The notes under the pieces: generated by a model
What the model was told of the DNA's origin: nothing
Seen by the model: only the letters and a program-made list of their open reading frames with translations
Databases searched by the model: none
Translations under genes and position numbers: made by a program
In this document: piece by piece, positions 1 to 7,493 of the stretch
How the letters are laid out: every line of letters begins with the position of its first letter
Numbering within the stretch: position 1 is the first letter of the stretch
Virus record (IMG/VR): IMGVR_UViG_3300034198_022499
Location: 1-34,146 of that record
Length of the DNA stretch: 34,146 nt
Direction: 5' to 3' (one strand)
Source of the DNA: a virus

Positions 1-2
1 CA

Positions 3-125
3 AATGGCGAACCCACCCGTCTTCTCTTGTCACTTCAGGCATGGGGAGCATCAAGTAAAGCTGATGCTAAAAGTAAGGCAGCAGCAATGAGCAAGCGTCT
101 TGACGCTAAGAAGGGTAAGAAATAA
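3..125 (+). CDS. C-terminal end of an unknown Lys/Ala-rich protein (5' partial)
   Basis: The frame is open from the left edge to a TAA at 123-125 and gives about 40 residues. The end is rich in Lys, Ala and Ser and finishes with DAKKGKK. The two genes that follow end in similar lysine-rich tails (KKKGK and KAGKK), so this may be a third member of the same small family, but the part that would carry the cysteine motif lies outside the window. The stop overlaps the next start as TAATG, which suggests translational coupling. No function can be assigned. Confidence 0.6.
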   Translation, partial: NGEPTRLLLSLQAWGASSKADAKSKAAAMSKRLDAKKGKK

Positions 126-292
126 TGGCAATGTGCAAGTGTGGCAAATGTGCTACGTGTAAAGCCCGTGCAAAGAAAGACGCCCCCACGGGAAAGAACG
201 CAAAGCTTGCTTCGATGTATGGAGACAAAAAGAAAATCACTCGTGGCGATGTTATTACTGCCGCCAAGATGAACAAGAAAAAAGGTAAATAA
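125..292 (+). CDS. Tiny Cys/Lys-rich protein, copy 1 (CxCxxCxxC)
   Basis: A 55-residue protein. It begins MAMCKCGKCATCKARA, which puts cysteines at residues 4, 6, 9 and 12, a CxCxxCxxC cluster able to bind a metal ion. The rest is strongly basic and ends in KKKGK. The start overlaps the previous stop (TAATG), and its own stop overlaps the next start in the same way. The first 16 residues closely match those of the next gene, so the two look like a tandem duplication. No family is recognised. A basic, possibly zinc-binding, nucleic-acid-associated role is only inference from composition. Confidence 0.7.
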   Translation: MAMCKCGKCATCKARAKKDAPTGKNAKLASMYGDKKKITRGDVITAAKMNKKKGK

Positions 293-543
293 TGGCAATG
301 TGTAAGTGCGGTACGTGCGCAGCTTGTAAGAAGCGTGCAGCCGATAAGAAGAACAAGCCCTATATCGGTTCATCTGCTGATAAGAAGCAGGATGCCAAGA
401 CGATGAGGGGCATGACCCCTGCCCAGAAGGCAAAGTTCAACAAAGAGGACGCCAAGATGGACAAGAACACCAAGCTCACCAAGGCGCAAGACACTAAGAA
501 GGACAATGCTCTAGCCAAGAAGATTAAGGCTGGCAAGAAGTAG
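292..543 (+). CDS. Tiny Cys/Lys-rich protein, copy 2 (CxCxxCxxC)
   Basis: An 83-residue protein beginning MAMCKCGTCAACKKRA, with cysteines at 4, 6, 9 and 12 exactly as in the gene before it. The remainder is a low-complexity, lysine-rich, probably disordered or helical tail with many Lys, Asp and Ala residues, ending KKIKAGKK. It is the last gene before a strong terminator, so the three small genes appear to end a transcription unit that begins left of the window. Function unknown. A metal-binding, nucleic-acid or virion-associated protein is possible but not shown. Confidence 0.75.
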   Translation: MAMCKCGTCAACKKRAADKKNKPYIGSSADKKQDAKTMRGMTPAQKAKFNKEDAKMDKNTKLTKAQDTKKDNALAKKIKAGKK

Positions 544-560
544 TTCTAAGTAAAAAGAGT

Positions 561-587
561 ATACCCCGCCAAGTGCGGGGTATTTCT
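561..587 (+). terminator. Rho-independent terminator
   Basis: A perfect 9-bp stem, ATACCCCGC (561-569) with GCGGGGTAT (575-583), closes a 5-nt loop and is followed by TTTCT. It lies 17 nt after the stop of the last small Cys-rich gene and probably ends that transcript before the tail module. Confidence 0.85.
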
Positions 588-598
588 CTATCCTTAAA

Positions 599-751
599 GT
601 GTGGGTATTCGTGCGAATACTCATCCAGCTTGCTGGACCTGCCGCCTCTTTTAGGGGATTTTGCGAAATGATTGATTTCGGTTTACGTGCCATGCCTAAA
701 ACGTGCGTGCCAGGTTCAGTCGTTTTGCTCTCAGGAATGGTCAGGTCATAA
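599..751 (+). other. Structured stretch with three inverted repeats; doubtful small ORF
   Basis: Three inverted repeats lie in a row: GTATTCG-TG-CGAATAC at 605-620, TCCAGC-TT-GCTGGA at 624-637, and CGAAAT-N5-ATTTCG at 664-680. The frame from a GTG at 599 (or an ATG at 668 with AGGGG upstream) is open to a TAA at 749-751 that overlaps the next ATG. It would encode 50 or 27 residues. I do not recognise the product, and the inverted repeats explain the sequence at least as well as coding does. It may hold operators, a promoter region or a small structured RNA for the tail operon. Confidence 0.4.
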
Positions 752-1014
752 TGGCAGGAGTAGCTCGCGCCACTGCTAAAGCGCACCTGACTGCACACCT
801 CATGTCTGATGAGGTCAAGAGTCATCTCAAAAAGCACGGGTGGGACGCCGACGTTGCTGACAACGTCTCAGTGCACTTTGAGGGCGACAAGTTCAATTTC
901 CGTATCCACCCAGATTACGCAGAACGTGCGTGGGTGCATGAGTACGGTTCGCCAGAGCACCCGCCTACGGCTGCTCTTCGCAAGTATGGCAAAGAAAGCT
1001 TTGGGGGATTCTAA
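751..1014 (+). CDS. Small neck/tail-completion protein candidate (HK97 gp10-like?)
   Basis: An 87-residue protein. The ATG at 751 is preferred because AGG lies 6 nt upstream and the ATG overlaps a TAA. A GTG at 703 in the same frame would add 16 residues. The C-terminal half has RAWVHEYGSPEHPPTAALR, which resembles the end of HK97 gp10-like tail-completion proteins, where an E-Y/F-G-T/S-x-x-x-P-P-x-P segment is common. Its place just before the candidate tail-terminator gene and the sheath fits a head-tail joining role. The stop overlaps the next start (TAATG). The family call is tentative; the coding call is good. Confidence 0.7.
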   Translation: MAGVARATAKAHLTAHLMSDEVKSHLKKHGWDADVADNVSVHFEGDKFNFRIHPDYAERAWVHEYGSPEHPPTAALRKYGKESFGGF

Positions 1015-1664
1015 TGACTTTCTTGCTTAGTGAAGACAAGGCCCTTCGTGAGAAACTCCAGGGGATGCAGGTTGAGGACCAGAAGTCAATAGCGGATGGT
1101 AAGCCACGTACTGTTGGTGTGTGGTTTGGACAGCCTGACCAGGAAATTCGTAACCAGTCTTATCCATACATCACAATTGACATGCTGGGAATTACTCGTG
1201 ACACAGAGCGCGAAATGCGCGGCATTGTCTCCCCGTCTTATCTCATGCCAGAAACCTTTCCCGCTAACGTAGACGGCGCGGAATTGCACTTGCCGATTCC
1301 CGTAATGATTGACTATCAAATCACTACGTATGCACGGCACCCTCGCCATGACCGAATGATTATTGGGCAACTTTTGTATACAAAGTTTCCTATTAGATTT
1401 GGATATCTAGAGTTGGATGATGGAACCATCCGACGTTTAGATGTTCAAGATGTTGCAAAACGCGACATCACCGAACAAGCAAAACGCTTGTTTGTAAACG
1501 CTATAACAGTGCGGGTCTCCAGTGAGGTTCCGCTAGGCACACTAAAGAACCTTTACCAGGTTACGAACATTACTCTGGAAGACCCCACTCTCGTAAGCAT
1601 CGTTGGTCGCCCCGGTGAACCTCTTAAATACGGTGTTTTTGATGGGGAAGTTAACATAACGTGA
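1014..1664 (+). CDS. Tail-terminator/neck protein candidate
   Basis: A 216-residue soluble protein with no obvious catalytic motif. It starts at an ATG overlapping the previous stop. It lies directly before the sheath gene, the place where contractile phages often encode the tail terminator or completion protein (gp15 or gp3 type). The middle (residues about 45-115) looks beta-rich, with segments such as YPYITIDMLGI and ELHLPIPVMIDYQI. I do not recognise a specific family from sequence, so the role rests on gene order alone. Confidence 0.7.
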   Translation: MTFLLSEDKALREKLQGMQVEDQKSIADGKPRTVGVWFGQPDQEIRNQSYPYITIDMLGITRDTEREMRGIVSPSYLMPETFPANVDGAELHLPIPVMIDYQITTYARHPRHDRMIIGQLLYTKFPIRFGYLELDDGTIRRLDVQDVAKRDITEQAKRLFVNAITVRVSSEVPLGTLKNLYQVTNITLEDPTLVSIVGRPGEPLKYGVFDGEVNIT

Positions 1665-1707
1665 CAATTCGGAACCCCCAGAATAAACCCAACCCTAAGG
1701 AGAAAAA

Positions 1708-3207
1708 ATGACCGCATATGGTCGTCCGGGCGTTTACATTACTGAACGTCTTCTCCCCGCGCCACTTACCTCTACGGCTACAACCAGCGCTGCTGGTGCT
1801 TGTGTCGGTACGTTTTCACGGGGACCCATAACCGTTACTCGCGTCTCATCTTGGTATGAGTTCTCAAGTATTTTTGGCGGCTATGACATTGCCCACCCTG
1901 CAACTTTTGGTGTAGGAATGTTCTTCCAGAATGGTGGAACTGAACTGTATGTTCGCCGTGTGTTGAACAGCAGCAGCTTTGCTACCGCCAACCTTGTTAC
2001 ATCCACGGCTACCGTAGTAGCTGCATTTACCGCTCGTACTCCCGGTGCTGATGGCAACAAACTTCGCGTTGAGGCTACCCGTCGTGGGTCAACCTCTTAC
2101 TACGACGTTGTTGTCTACCGTGAAAACGGTTCTGATGCAGGAACCACGGATGACATTATTGTTGAGCAGTACCTGAACGTTGTGTTCAACGATGTCAACT
2201 CACCTGATTACATTGTCCCTCTCGTAAACAACTCTTCGCAGTACCTGACGATGACTATTGGAGCAGCTGCCAGCGGTGTTCCTCTGGGCACCGTTCTTCC
2301 GCTTGCAGGAGCTACTACGCCAGACGTTGCTCCTACCGCAACAAACTTCACCGATGCGTTGGCGGACTTTAACACTGTAGGGCGTCCCTTGGTTATCTTT
2401 GCGCCTGAGATTTACCGTACAACGCTTTCTACAGGAACGGCAGCTACCGTAGTAACCGGACTAGTTACGTGGGCTAACGCAAACGACGGCTTTGCTGTTG
2501 TAGACACGGACGCCAACGTTACTGTTGCTAACGCGGTTACTGCGGCGGCTAGTTATGGCGTGTCAAGTAACGCGGCGGTTTACTACCCCCACATGTTCAT
2601 GGCTGACCCTCTTGGTCGTAATTCAGCTGCCATCCGCAAGGTTGGTCCTGCTGGTGCTGTTGCCGGTCTCTACCTTTCTACTGACCGCCAGTTTGGTCCT
2701 TACAAAGCCCCAGCCGGTCTTCGGACCGCGCTTGGCGGAGTAGTTGCCACGGAACGGGTCTTTACCTCTACTGAGCTGGACACCCTTAACTCTAGCCTGA
2801 CTCCGGTAAACGCTATTCGTAGCATTCCGGGCGCTGGTGTTGTTGTTATGGGTGCTCGTACTCTGAAGCAGGATGGAACGGCTAACCGTTACGTCTCGAT
2901 GCGTCGTTCTCTCATCTACTTGAAGAAAGAACTTCAGGGCCTTACGCAGTTTGCTCTGTTTGAGAACAACGACGCAGACCTGTGGGCACGCCTCCGCACG
3001 TCTATCGGCGTGTTCCTGACGGGCTACCTGAACCAGGGTGGTCTTGCCGGTGCTGGCCCTACGGAAGCCTTCTTCGTGAAGTGTGACCGTGAAAACAACA
3101 GCACCGATACGGTCGCTAACGGAGAGGTGCACATCGAAGTTGGTGTGGCCCTTGAGTACCCGGCAGAGTTTGTTGTCTTGACCCTCAGTCAAAAGACTGC
3201 GGCGTAA
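1708..3207 (+). CDS. Contractile tail sheath protein
   Basis: A 499-residue protein that forms the outer contractile tube of the tail and drives the inner tube through the host envelope on contraction. The N-terminus has the sheath signature GRPGVYITE, followed by GTFSRGP and then GGTELYVRRV, typical of the inner domain. The C-terminus (VHIEVGVALEYPAEFVVLTL) matches the C-terminal arm that links neighbouring subunits. The Ala/Thr-rich middle (residues about 90-260) is the variable outer domain. Length is usual for the family. A strong AAGGAG lies just before the ATG. It is followed at once by the tube gene, the standard pairing. Confidence 0.95.
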   Translation: MTAYGRPGVYITERLLPAPLTSTATTSAAGACVGTFSRGPITVTRVSSWYEFSSIFGGYDIAHPATFGVGMFFQNGGTELYVRRVLNSSSFATANLVTSTATVVAAFTARTPGADGNKLRVEATRRGSTSYYDVVVYRENGSDAGTTDDIIVEQYLNVVFNDVNSPDYIVPLVNNSSQYLTMTIGAAASGVPLGTVLPLAGATTPDVAPTATNFTDALADFNTVGRPLVIFAPEIYRTTLSTGTAATVVTGLVTWANANDGFAVVDTDANVTVANAVTAAASYGVSSNAAVYYPHMFMADPLGRNSAAIRKVGPAGAVAGLYLSTDRQFGPYKAPAGLRTALGGVVATERVFTSTELDTLNSSLTPVNAIRSIPGAGVVVMGARTLKQDGTANRYVSMRRSLIYLKKELQGLTQFALFENNDADLWARLRTSIGVFLTGYLNQGGLAGAGPTEAFFVKCDRENNSTDTVANGEVHIEVGVALEYPAEFVVLTLSQKTAA

Positions 3208-3226
3208 TCGAAGGAGAAAATAAATA

Positions 3227-3835
3227 ATGGCAACCATTATTAACAACCGGTCAAATCTTGCGACCGACCCGATTAGGAACTTTAGGTTCCTGGTCATCTT
3301 CAAGCCGTTCGACCCGAACAACTTGAATTTGACCAGTAGCACCTCTGGTGTTCCTATCGGTTTCACCTCGGTATCGGGTCTGTCAGTTACTACTGACAGC
3401 ATCCCTTACCGTGAAGGTGGGTATAACACGACGGTTCACCAGATTCCTGGTCAGACGACGTTTGCTCCCATCTCATTCCAGCGTGGTGTAACGCTTGGCT
3501 CAAACCAGAACTGGGAGTGGATGCGTAAGCTCTTCCGCACCGTTCAGGCTTCGGGAAGCTCCACCACTCTCACCAACTTCCGTTGCGATGTTGAGATTCA
3601 GGTTCTTAGCCACCCCATTGCGGGCGCTAACCCCGATGACCCAACCGCAACCAAGGGTGGGGACCACGTTGCTCTGCGGTTCCAGGTTTACAACGCGTGG
3701 ATTACCTCCGTCGCGTATTCTGACCTTAACGCTGGTGACAATGCCATCTTCGTTGAGCAGATGACTCTGGTCCACGAGGGCTTTGATGTCAACTGGGCTG
3801 CCGATTACAACAACGGTGCTCCTAACTTCGACTAA
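3227..3835 (+). CDS. Tail tube protein (T4 gp19-like)
   Basis: A 202-residue protein that forms the stacked hexameric rings of the inner tail tube through which DNA passes. Near the N-terminus NFRFLVIFKP and then GFTSVSGLSVTTDSIPYREGG match the T4 gp19/PVC tube pattern (F-x-V-x-I, then a-s-G-L). The C-terminus contains LNAGDNAIFVEQMTLVHEGFDV, the usual last strands. AAGGAG precedes the start. The sheath gene is directly upstream and the assembly-protein gene directly downstream, as in other contractile phages. Confidence 0.93.
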   Translation: MATIINNRSNLATDPIRNFRFLVIFKPFDPNNLNLTSSTSGVPIGFTSVSGLSVTTDSIPYREGGYNTTVHQIPGQTTFAPISFQRGVTLGSNQNWEWMRKLFRTVQASGSSTTLTNFRCDVEIQVLSHPIAGANPDDPTATKGGDHVALRFQVYNAWITSVAYSDLNAGDNAIFVEQMTLVHEGFDVNWAADYNNGAPNFD

Positions 3836-3855
3836 CTATTAATAAGGAATAAACA

Positions 3856-4677
3856 ATGGAAAACAATACAATTGAAGCCGCAAAGAACCCCGGCCTTGCT
3901 AACAAGCTTGCCCAGGAAGCCCTTGCTGTAGACGTAGAACAAGACGCCCCAAAAGAAGCAGTAATCAAACTTCCTTCGGATACTGTCGTTGACCTCCCTG
4001 GTGGGTATATTTCGCCCACTGGGGAGGTTATCAAGACCGCTGAAGTTCGTGAGCTTACTGGACGGGATGAAGAGGTTATCGTCAAGAGCACTACGGTAGG
4101 AAGAATGCTTGGTACGATTCTTTCTCGCGGTGTGGTCTCTATCGGTGGAGAAAAAGCAACGGAATCAATGCTTGACTCTTTGTTTACCGGAGACCGTGAG
4201 GCTCTTCTTCTTGGAATTTACCGCGTAACATTTGGAAACCCCGCTGAGCTTCGTGCTTACTGTGGTGGTTGCGATGACTACAAGGACGTATCCGTAGACC
4301 TTCTTTCGGATATTAAAACAAAGATTCTTGTAGACCCGGTGGAAAACCGTGAGTTTACGGTAAAAGGTAAAAAGCACGAGTACACCGTAATGCTTCCTAC
4401 TGGAATCACTCAAAAGGAGCTTAACAATAACCCAGAGAAGACGTTGTCGGAACTTGGCTCAATTCTTTTGCAGAGCACAGTTGTTGCAATCGATGGGCAA
4501 GTTGTTTACAACAAGGAACAGATTCTTAGTCTGGGTATCTTAGACCGTCGAAAGATTGGCGAAGAAATTTCGCAGCGCAGTCCTGGGCCAAAGTTTGAGG
4601 ACATCAAAGTCACTTGCCCAGAGTGTAACACTGAGGTGGTGGTTCCGATTAGCCTCGGAGGGTTGTTTCAATTTTAG
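3856..4677 (+). CDS. gp26-like tail/baseplate assembly protein with zinc ribbon; upstream part of a frameshift pair
   Basis: A 273-residue protein with the segment VRELTGRDEEVI at about residue 58, two CxxC pairs (C136/C139 and C254/C257) that could form a zinc ribbon, and a C-terminus ending in GGLFQF. This pattern fits the T4 gp26-type baseplate protein family found between tube and tape measure in many contractile systems. There it probably acts as an assembly chaperone or hub factor rather than a bulk virion part. The stop codon TAG directly follows a UUUU run. A second open frame continues for 51 codons beyond it without a usable start codon, so a longer +1 frameshift product of 324 residues is likely. 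Family assignment is from memory of the family pattern. Confidence 0.8.
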   Translation: MENNTIEAAKNPGLANKLAQEALAVDVEQDAPKEAVIKLPSDTVVDLPGGYISPTGEVIKTAEVRELTGRDEEVIVKSTTVGRMLGTILSRGVVSIGGEKATESMLDSLFTGDREALLLGIYRVTFGNPAELRAYCGGCDDYKDVSVDLLSDIKTKILVDPVENREFTVKGKKHEYTVMLPTGITQKELNNNPEKTLSELGSILLQSTVVAIDGQVVYNKEQILSLGILDRRKIGEEISQRSPGPKFEDIKVTCPECNTEVVVPISLGGLFQF

Positions 4678-4678
4678 C
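4657..4678 (+). promoter_or_regulatory. Probable +1 programmed ribosomal frameshift site
   Basis: A Shine-Dalgarno-like GGAGGG (4657-4662) lies inside the gene, nine nt before UUU-UAG-C (4672-4678). A P-site tRNA-Phe on UUU can slip one base forward onto an identical UUU, while the slow UAG stop occupies the A site. Reading then continues as AGC-GCC in the next frame. A stimulatory SD, a slippery codon and a stop are the same elements used at bacterial prfB, though the SD spacing here is longer (nine nt against three). Confidence 0.6.
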
Positions 4679-4831
4679 GCCAAAACCTACGCCGAGCTAT
4701 TTACGGAGTGGACAGCACTAACAAGAAGTTTTAACGGTTGGACTCTTTCTGAGATAAAAGACCTCTCAGTAAGAGAACGGTACAACTGGCTAGAAATAGC
4801 TAAGGGGTACGGAAACTTAGCTAAGGAGTAG
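4676..4831 (+). CDS. Frameshifted C-terminal extension of the gp26-like assembly protein
   Basis: Fifty-one codons in the +1 frame relative to the upstream gene, beginning SAKTYAELFTEWTAL and containing SVRERYNWLEIAKGYG, then TAG. There is no ATG, GTG or TTG in this frame from 4559 onward; the only upstream candidate, a TTG at 4556, lies well inside the previous gene and has no SD. It therefore reads best as an extension made by frameshifting. The pattern (an acidic aromatic start, then a short helix with R-R/E-R-Y/W) resembles the second tail-assembly chaperone product of other phages. It lies just before the tape measure gene, where such pairs are normal. Confidence 0.65.
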   Translation, partial: SAKTYAELFTEWTALTRSFNGWTLSEIKDLSVRERYNWLEIAKGYGNLAKE

Positions 4832-4832
4832 C

Positions 4833-7493
4833 ATGGAAGACAAAGACGCGAGTAGTGTAGCTCGCACCATGGCTACTAGCGCTGCCAAAGAAATCGCTGC
4901 TACCGAAAGAAACACTAAAGCCTTAGAAAGCCTGACCACTGCCACTAAAACTAAGGGCGGTGGAGGCGGTGGTGGTGGCCCTCGAATGCCGGGTGCTCCA
5001 GCTGGGTCGCCTACGGGAAACCAGGGCGGCACAATGATGAGCGGGTCTTTGGCATCCGTTCCGTCGTACCCCTCTACTGGCGCAAGCCGTATGGAAGGCG
5101 GCATGAACCTCCTGGCTGGTGCGCTGGGGGCCGTTGGCGGCTTTGCCAAAGTGGGCATGGCAGCAGTTACGGGCGTTTCTAACTTGATGCCCGAAGTACA
5201 GGCTACGGTTAACCGTGAGGCTCAATTCTACAACGCCTCGGTATCGGGCGGTGGCGGTATGTCTCGCCAAGGACTCAGACAAGCTACTTTTAACGCCATG
5301 AAAGGCGGCATGACCAGTGTCGGCTCTGATGGAATGGTTGGAGAGTTTCTTGCCAGCCGTGGTATGGTCACGGATTCCACCCGTGGTAGTACTTACATGC
5401 AAACGGTGCGAAGTGTTAGCAACGCCGCTAAATACTTAAACATGAGTAATGACCGAGCTGCTGTAGCGGTAGAAGGTCTTACTAGCGGAACGACCTCTCG
5501 TAGTATGCTTCAGAATTTGGGCATTTATACCTCTGATTTAAAAACGGGTAAAGCAAAAACCCAAGGTCAAATAATGAGTGAGATTGGAGACCGGCTTAGT
5601 GCTGGTCGAGGAACCGCCACCGCCGACCAAGTAAACGAGTCTTTCCGTAGAGGTAACTTGGGTGCTTCATTGGCTGGCTTGGGACTGTCAGAAGACCAGC
5701 AACAAATTATGCGTCAATTTTTGGTTGAAAAGGCCAAGGGCAATAACATGGACTTGTCGAGTGATGAGGACATGGCAAAGCTTTCTGAGATGGCTGGGGT
5801 AAACCCAAATCAATCGGGTATGACGATTACCGGTATGCAGACCGGTGCTATGAATAAAGCGGCAGAGCCGTACATCAAAGGTATGCAAGCAGCCGTACCT
5901 GCTATGCAAGCTCTTACCGATGCTTCGGGTATTTTAGCGGAACAGTTTGGTGAAGCTAAAGCCGCCATTGAAACAGTAGCAGGTAGTCGTGAAGGTGGCG
6001 CAGTAATTGGCGCTCTTAAGATGGCTATGGAGGGCCTTACTGAAGTTGTCAGCGGACTAGTAGGCGCTTTTGGTGGCCTCATGTCACTTTTAGGTACGTT
6101 TGGCATTGGCGCTGGGGCTGCTGGTGGTGCGGCTGCTACTGGAGCAGCTGTGGCTGGTACGGCTGCTACTGGAGCAGCTGTGGCTGGTACAGTTGCCGTT
6201 GTTGCGGCTACTCAGGTAGGTTCAAAGCTGGTAAACGATGCTGTTGGGCAACAACTCTCTACTGCCCCAGGCATTGGTGTTGAAAAAAGCGCAGCTTCTT
6301 GGTCTTCTTATTTGTCAACAACTCAAGCGGCGGCTTCAACTGGTGGCGGCTTCGGAATGCCCACGGCAGATGGAAAGGCCGGGGATTTATTTGGGTTTGA
6401 TGCTGGAACTAAAAAATGGCTACAAGAAAACCCTAAATGGGCTAAAGCTCATCCGGGAGATAAACCAGACATTTGGGCACAAATATTTCAAAAAGACTCT
6501 AAGGGTGGACAATCGTCCAGTATTAACGCCAACGGTATTACTGGTTCAGCGGATAAAAAAGGCAACATTACTTTCATTATGCCTGTTCAAGGTAAAATTA
6601 CGGATGGTTTTGGACCGCGTACACCTCCTACTCCAACGTCTTCGTCTTACCACAAAGGTATCGACGTTGCTGCTTCTGAAGGTTCGCCTATCGTTGCTTC
6701 TGCTGAGGGCCAAGTCATTTCTTGTGGCCCGGATGGTTCATACGGTAACGTGACGCGAATTAAGCACCCCAACGGCTACACCACGGTTTATGCTCACCAG
6801 TCTCGCATTGGAGTCCGTATGGGTCAGAATGTACGACAAGGTGAACGTATTGGCGCTGTGGGTACCACGGGAGATTCCACTGGCCCCCACCTTCACTTTG
6901 AAATTAGAAATGCTGGAGGAGCTCCCATTGACCCAATGAAGGTTATCGGTGGCGCATTCAACATGGTTGGCGGTAGCGCGGAAGCACAGACTAGTGGCTG
7001 GGGCGGGAGCGCTGGAGCAGTTGACTTAGACTCAATCATTGACCAACGCGCTAAGCAAAAGGCAGAAGTACCCGCTGCTTTGGGTGGCATGGGAGCCGGT
7101 GGAAGCCGGGGTAACGGCTCGGATACTTTTGGGGCAAAAATTAGCAGCCTAAAGGGCGCTATGAAAGGCTCTAATACTAGCTCAGGCAACAACAACCTGA
7201 CCAATAACCGTATGAGCATTTCTCTCCCTGGCGCACCAAGCGCTAAAACGGGAGACTCCTACGTTGCTCAAGATGGCCCCGTAAACGTTCACGCTGGTGA
7301 GGCTATCCTCAACGCGGACGAAGCCGCTAGTTGGCGCAGGTCCAAAGCTGGAGGTAATAGGGGAGGCGGAAGCAACGTGACTATCAACGTAAGTGTTGCA
7401 CAAGCAAGTGAATCAGAAGCCCGTCGTTTTGCCACAATGATTAAACAGTACATTGACCAAGACGACATGATTAACCGAATGGGAAGTAAATAA
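4833..7493 (+). CDS. Tape measure protein with M23 endopeptidase domain
   Basis: An 886-residue protein that sets tail length and is probably ejected ahead of the DNA. After a polar N-terminus there is a poly-Gly stretch (about residues 46-53). A long helical region follows, then a Gly/Ala-rich hydrophobic stretch (about 395-470) able to cross a membrane. A peptidase M23 (LytM-like) domain lies at about 585-705. It has the zinc and catalytic residues in order: H607-x3-D611, H655, and H686-x-H688 in GPHLHFE. It should cut peptidoglycan cross-links during DNA entry. The last about 60 residues are polar and variable. AAGGAG overlaps the stop of the frameshift extension. A perfect 30-bp tandem duplication lies within the hydrophobic stretch. 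Confidence 0.92.
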   Translation: MEDKDASSVARTMATSAAKEIAATERNTKALESLTTATKTKGGGGGGGGPRMPGAPAGSPTGNQGGTMMSGSLASVPSYPSTGASRMEGGMNLLAGALGAVGGFAKVGMAAVTGVSNLMPEVQATVNREAQFYNASVSGGGGMSRQGLRQATFNAMKGGMTSVGSDGMVGEFLASRGMVTDSTRGSTYMQTVRSVSNAAKYLNMSNDRAAVAVEGLTSGTTSRSMLQNLGIYTSDLKTGKAKTQGQIMSEIGDRLSAGRGTATADQVNESFRRGNLGASLAGLGLSEDQQQIMRQFLVEKAKGNNMDLSSDEDMAKLSEMAGVNPNQSGMTITGMQTGAMNKAAEPYIKGMQAAVPAMQALTDASGILAEQFGEAKAAIETVAGSREGGAVIGALKMAMEGLTEVVSGLVGAFGGLMSLLGTFGIGAGAAGGAAATGAAVAGTAATGAAVAGTVAVVAATQVGSKLVNDAVGQQLSTAPGIGVEKSAASWSSYLSTTQAAASTGGGFGMPTADGKAGDLFGFDAGTKKWLQENPKWAKAHPGDKPDIWAQIFQKDSKGGQSSSINANGITGSADKKGNITFIMPVQGKITDGFGPRTPPTPTSSSYHKGIDVAASEGSPIVASAEGQVISCGPDGSYGNVTRIKHPNGYTTVYAHQSRIGVRMGQNVRQGERIGAVGTTGDSTGPHLHFEIRNAGGAPIDPMKVIGGAFNMVGGSAEAQTSGWGGSAGAVDLDSIIDQRAKQKAEVPAALGGMGAGGSRGNGSDTFGAKISSLKGAMKGSNTSSGNNNLTNNRMSISLPGAPSAKTGDSYVAQDGPVNVHAGEAILNADEAASWRRSKAGGNRGGGSNVTINVSVAQASESEARRFATMIKQYIDQDDMINRMGSK
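6130..6189 (+). repeat. Perfect 30-bp tandem duplication in the tape measure gene
   Basis: Two identical 30-bp units (6130-6159 and 6160-6189) each encode ten residues around AATGAAVAGT within the hydrophobic Gly/Ala stretch. The repeat keeps the frame. Because tape measure length sets tail length, gain or loss of a unit could change the tail slightly. Confidence 0.95.

Noticed and set aside
703-750. GTG 703 as the start of the small neck protein gene
   Set aside because: No good SD, and the ATG at 751 has AGG at proper spacing and a stop-start overlap. The extra residues do not look like a family N-terminus.
2623-3402. A 259-codon open frame on the minus strand across the sheath and tube genes
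   Set aside because: It lies opposite two confidently identified structural genes, has no family-like sequence, and long antisense frames arise from codon bias. The other minus-strand frames have the same explanation.
4556-4831. Independent gene starting at TTG 4556
   Set aside because: The first 40 codons overlap well-conserved sequence of the gp26-like gene in another frame, there is no SD, and the peptide there looks meaningless. A frameshift extension explains the frame better.
4923-5402. A 159-codon minus-strand open frame opposite the tape measure N-terminus
   Set aside because: Low-complexity shadow of the Gly/Ala-rich tape measure; no start signals or recognisable domain.
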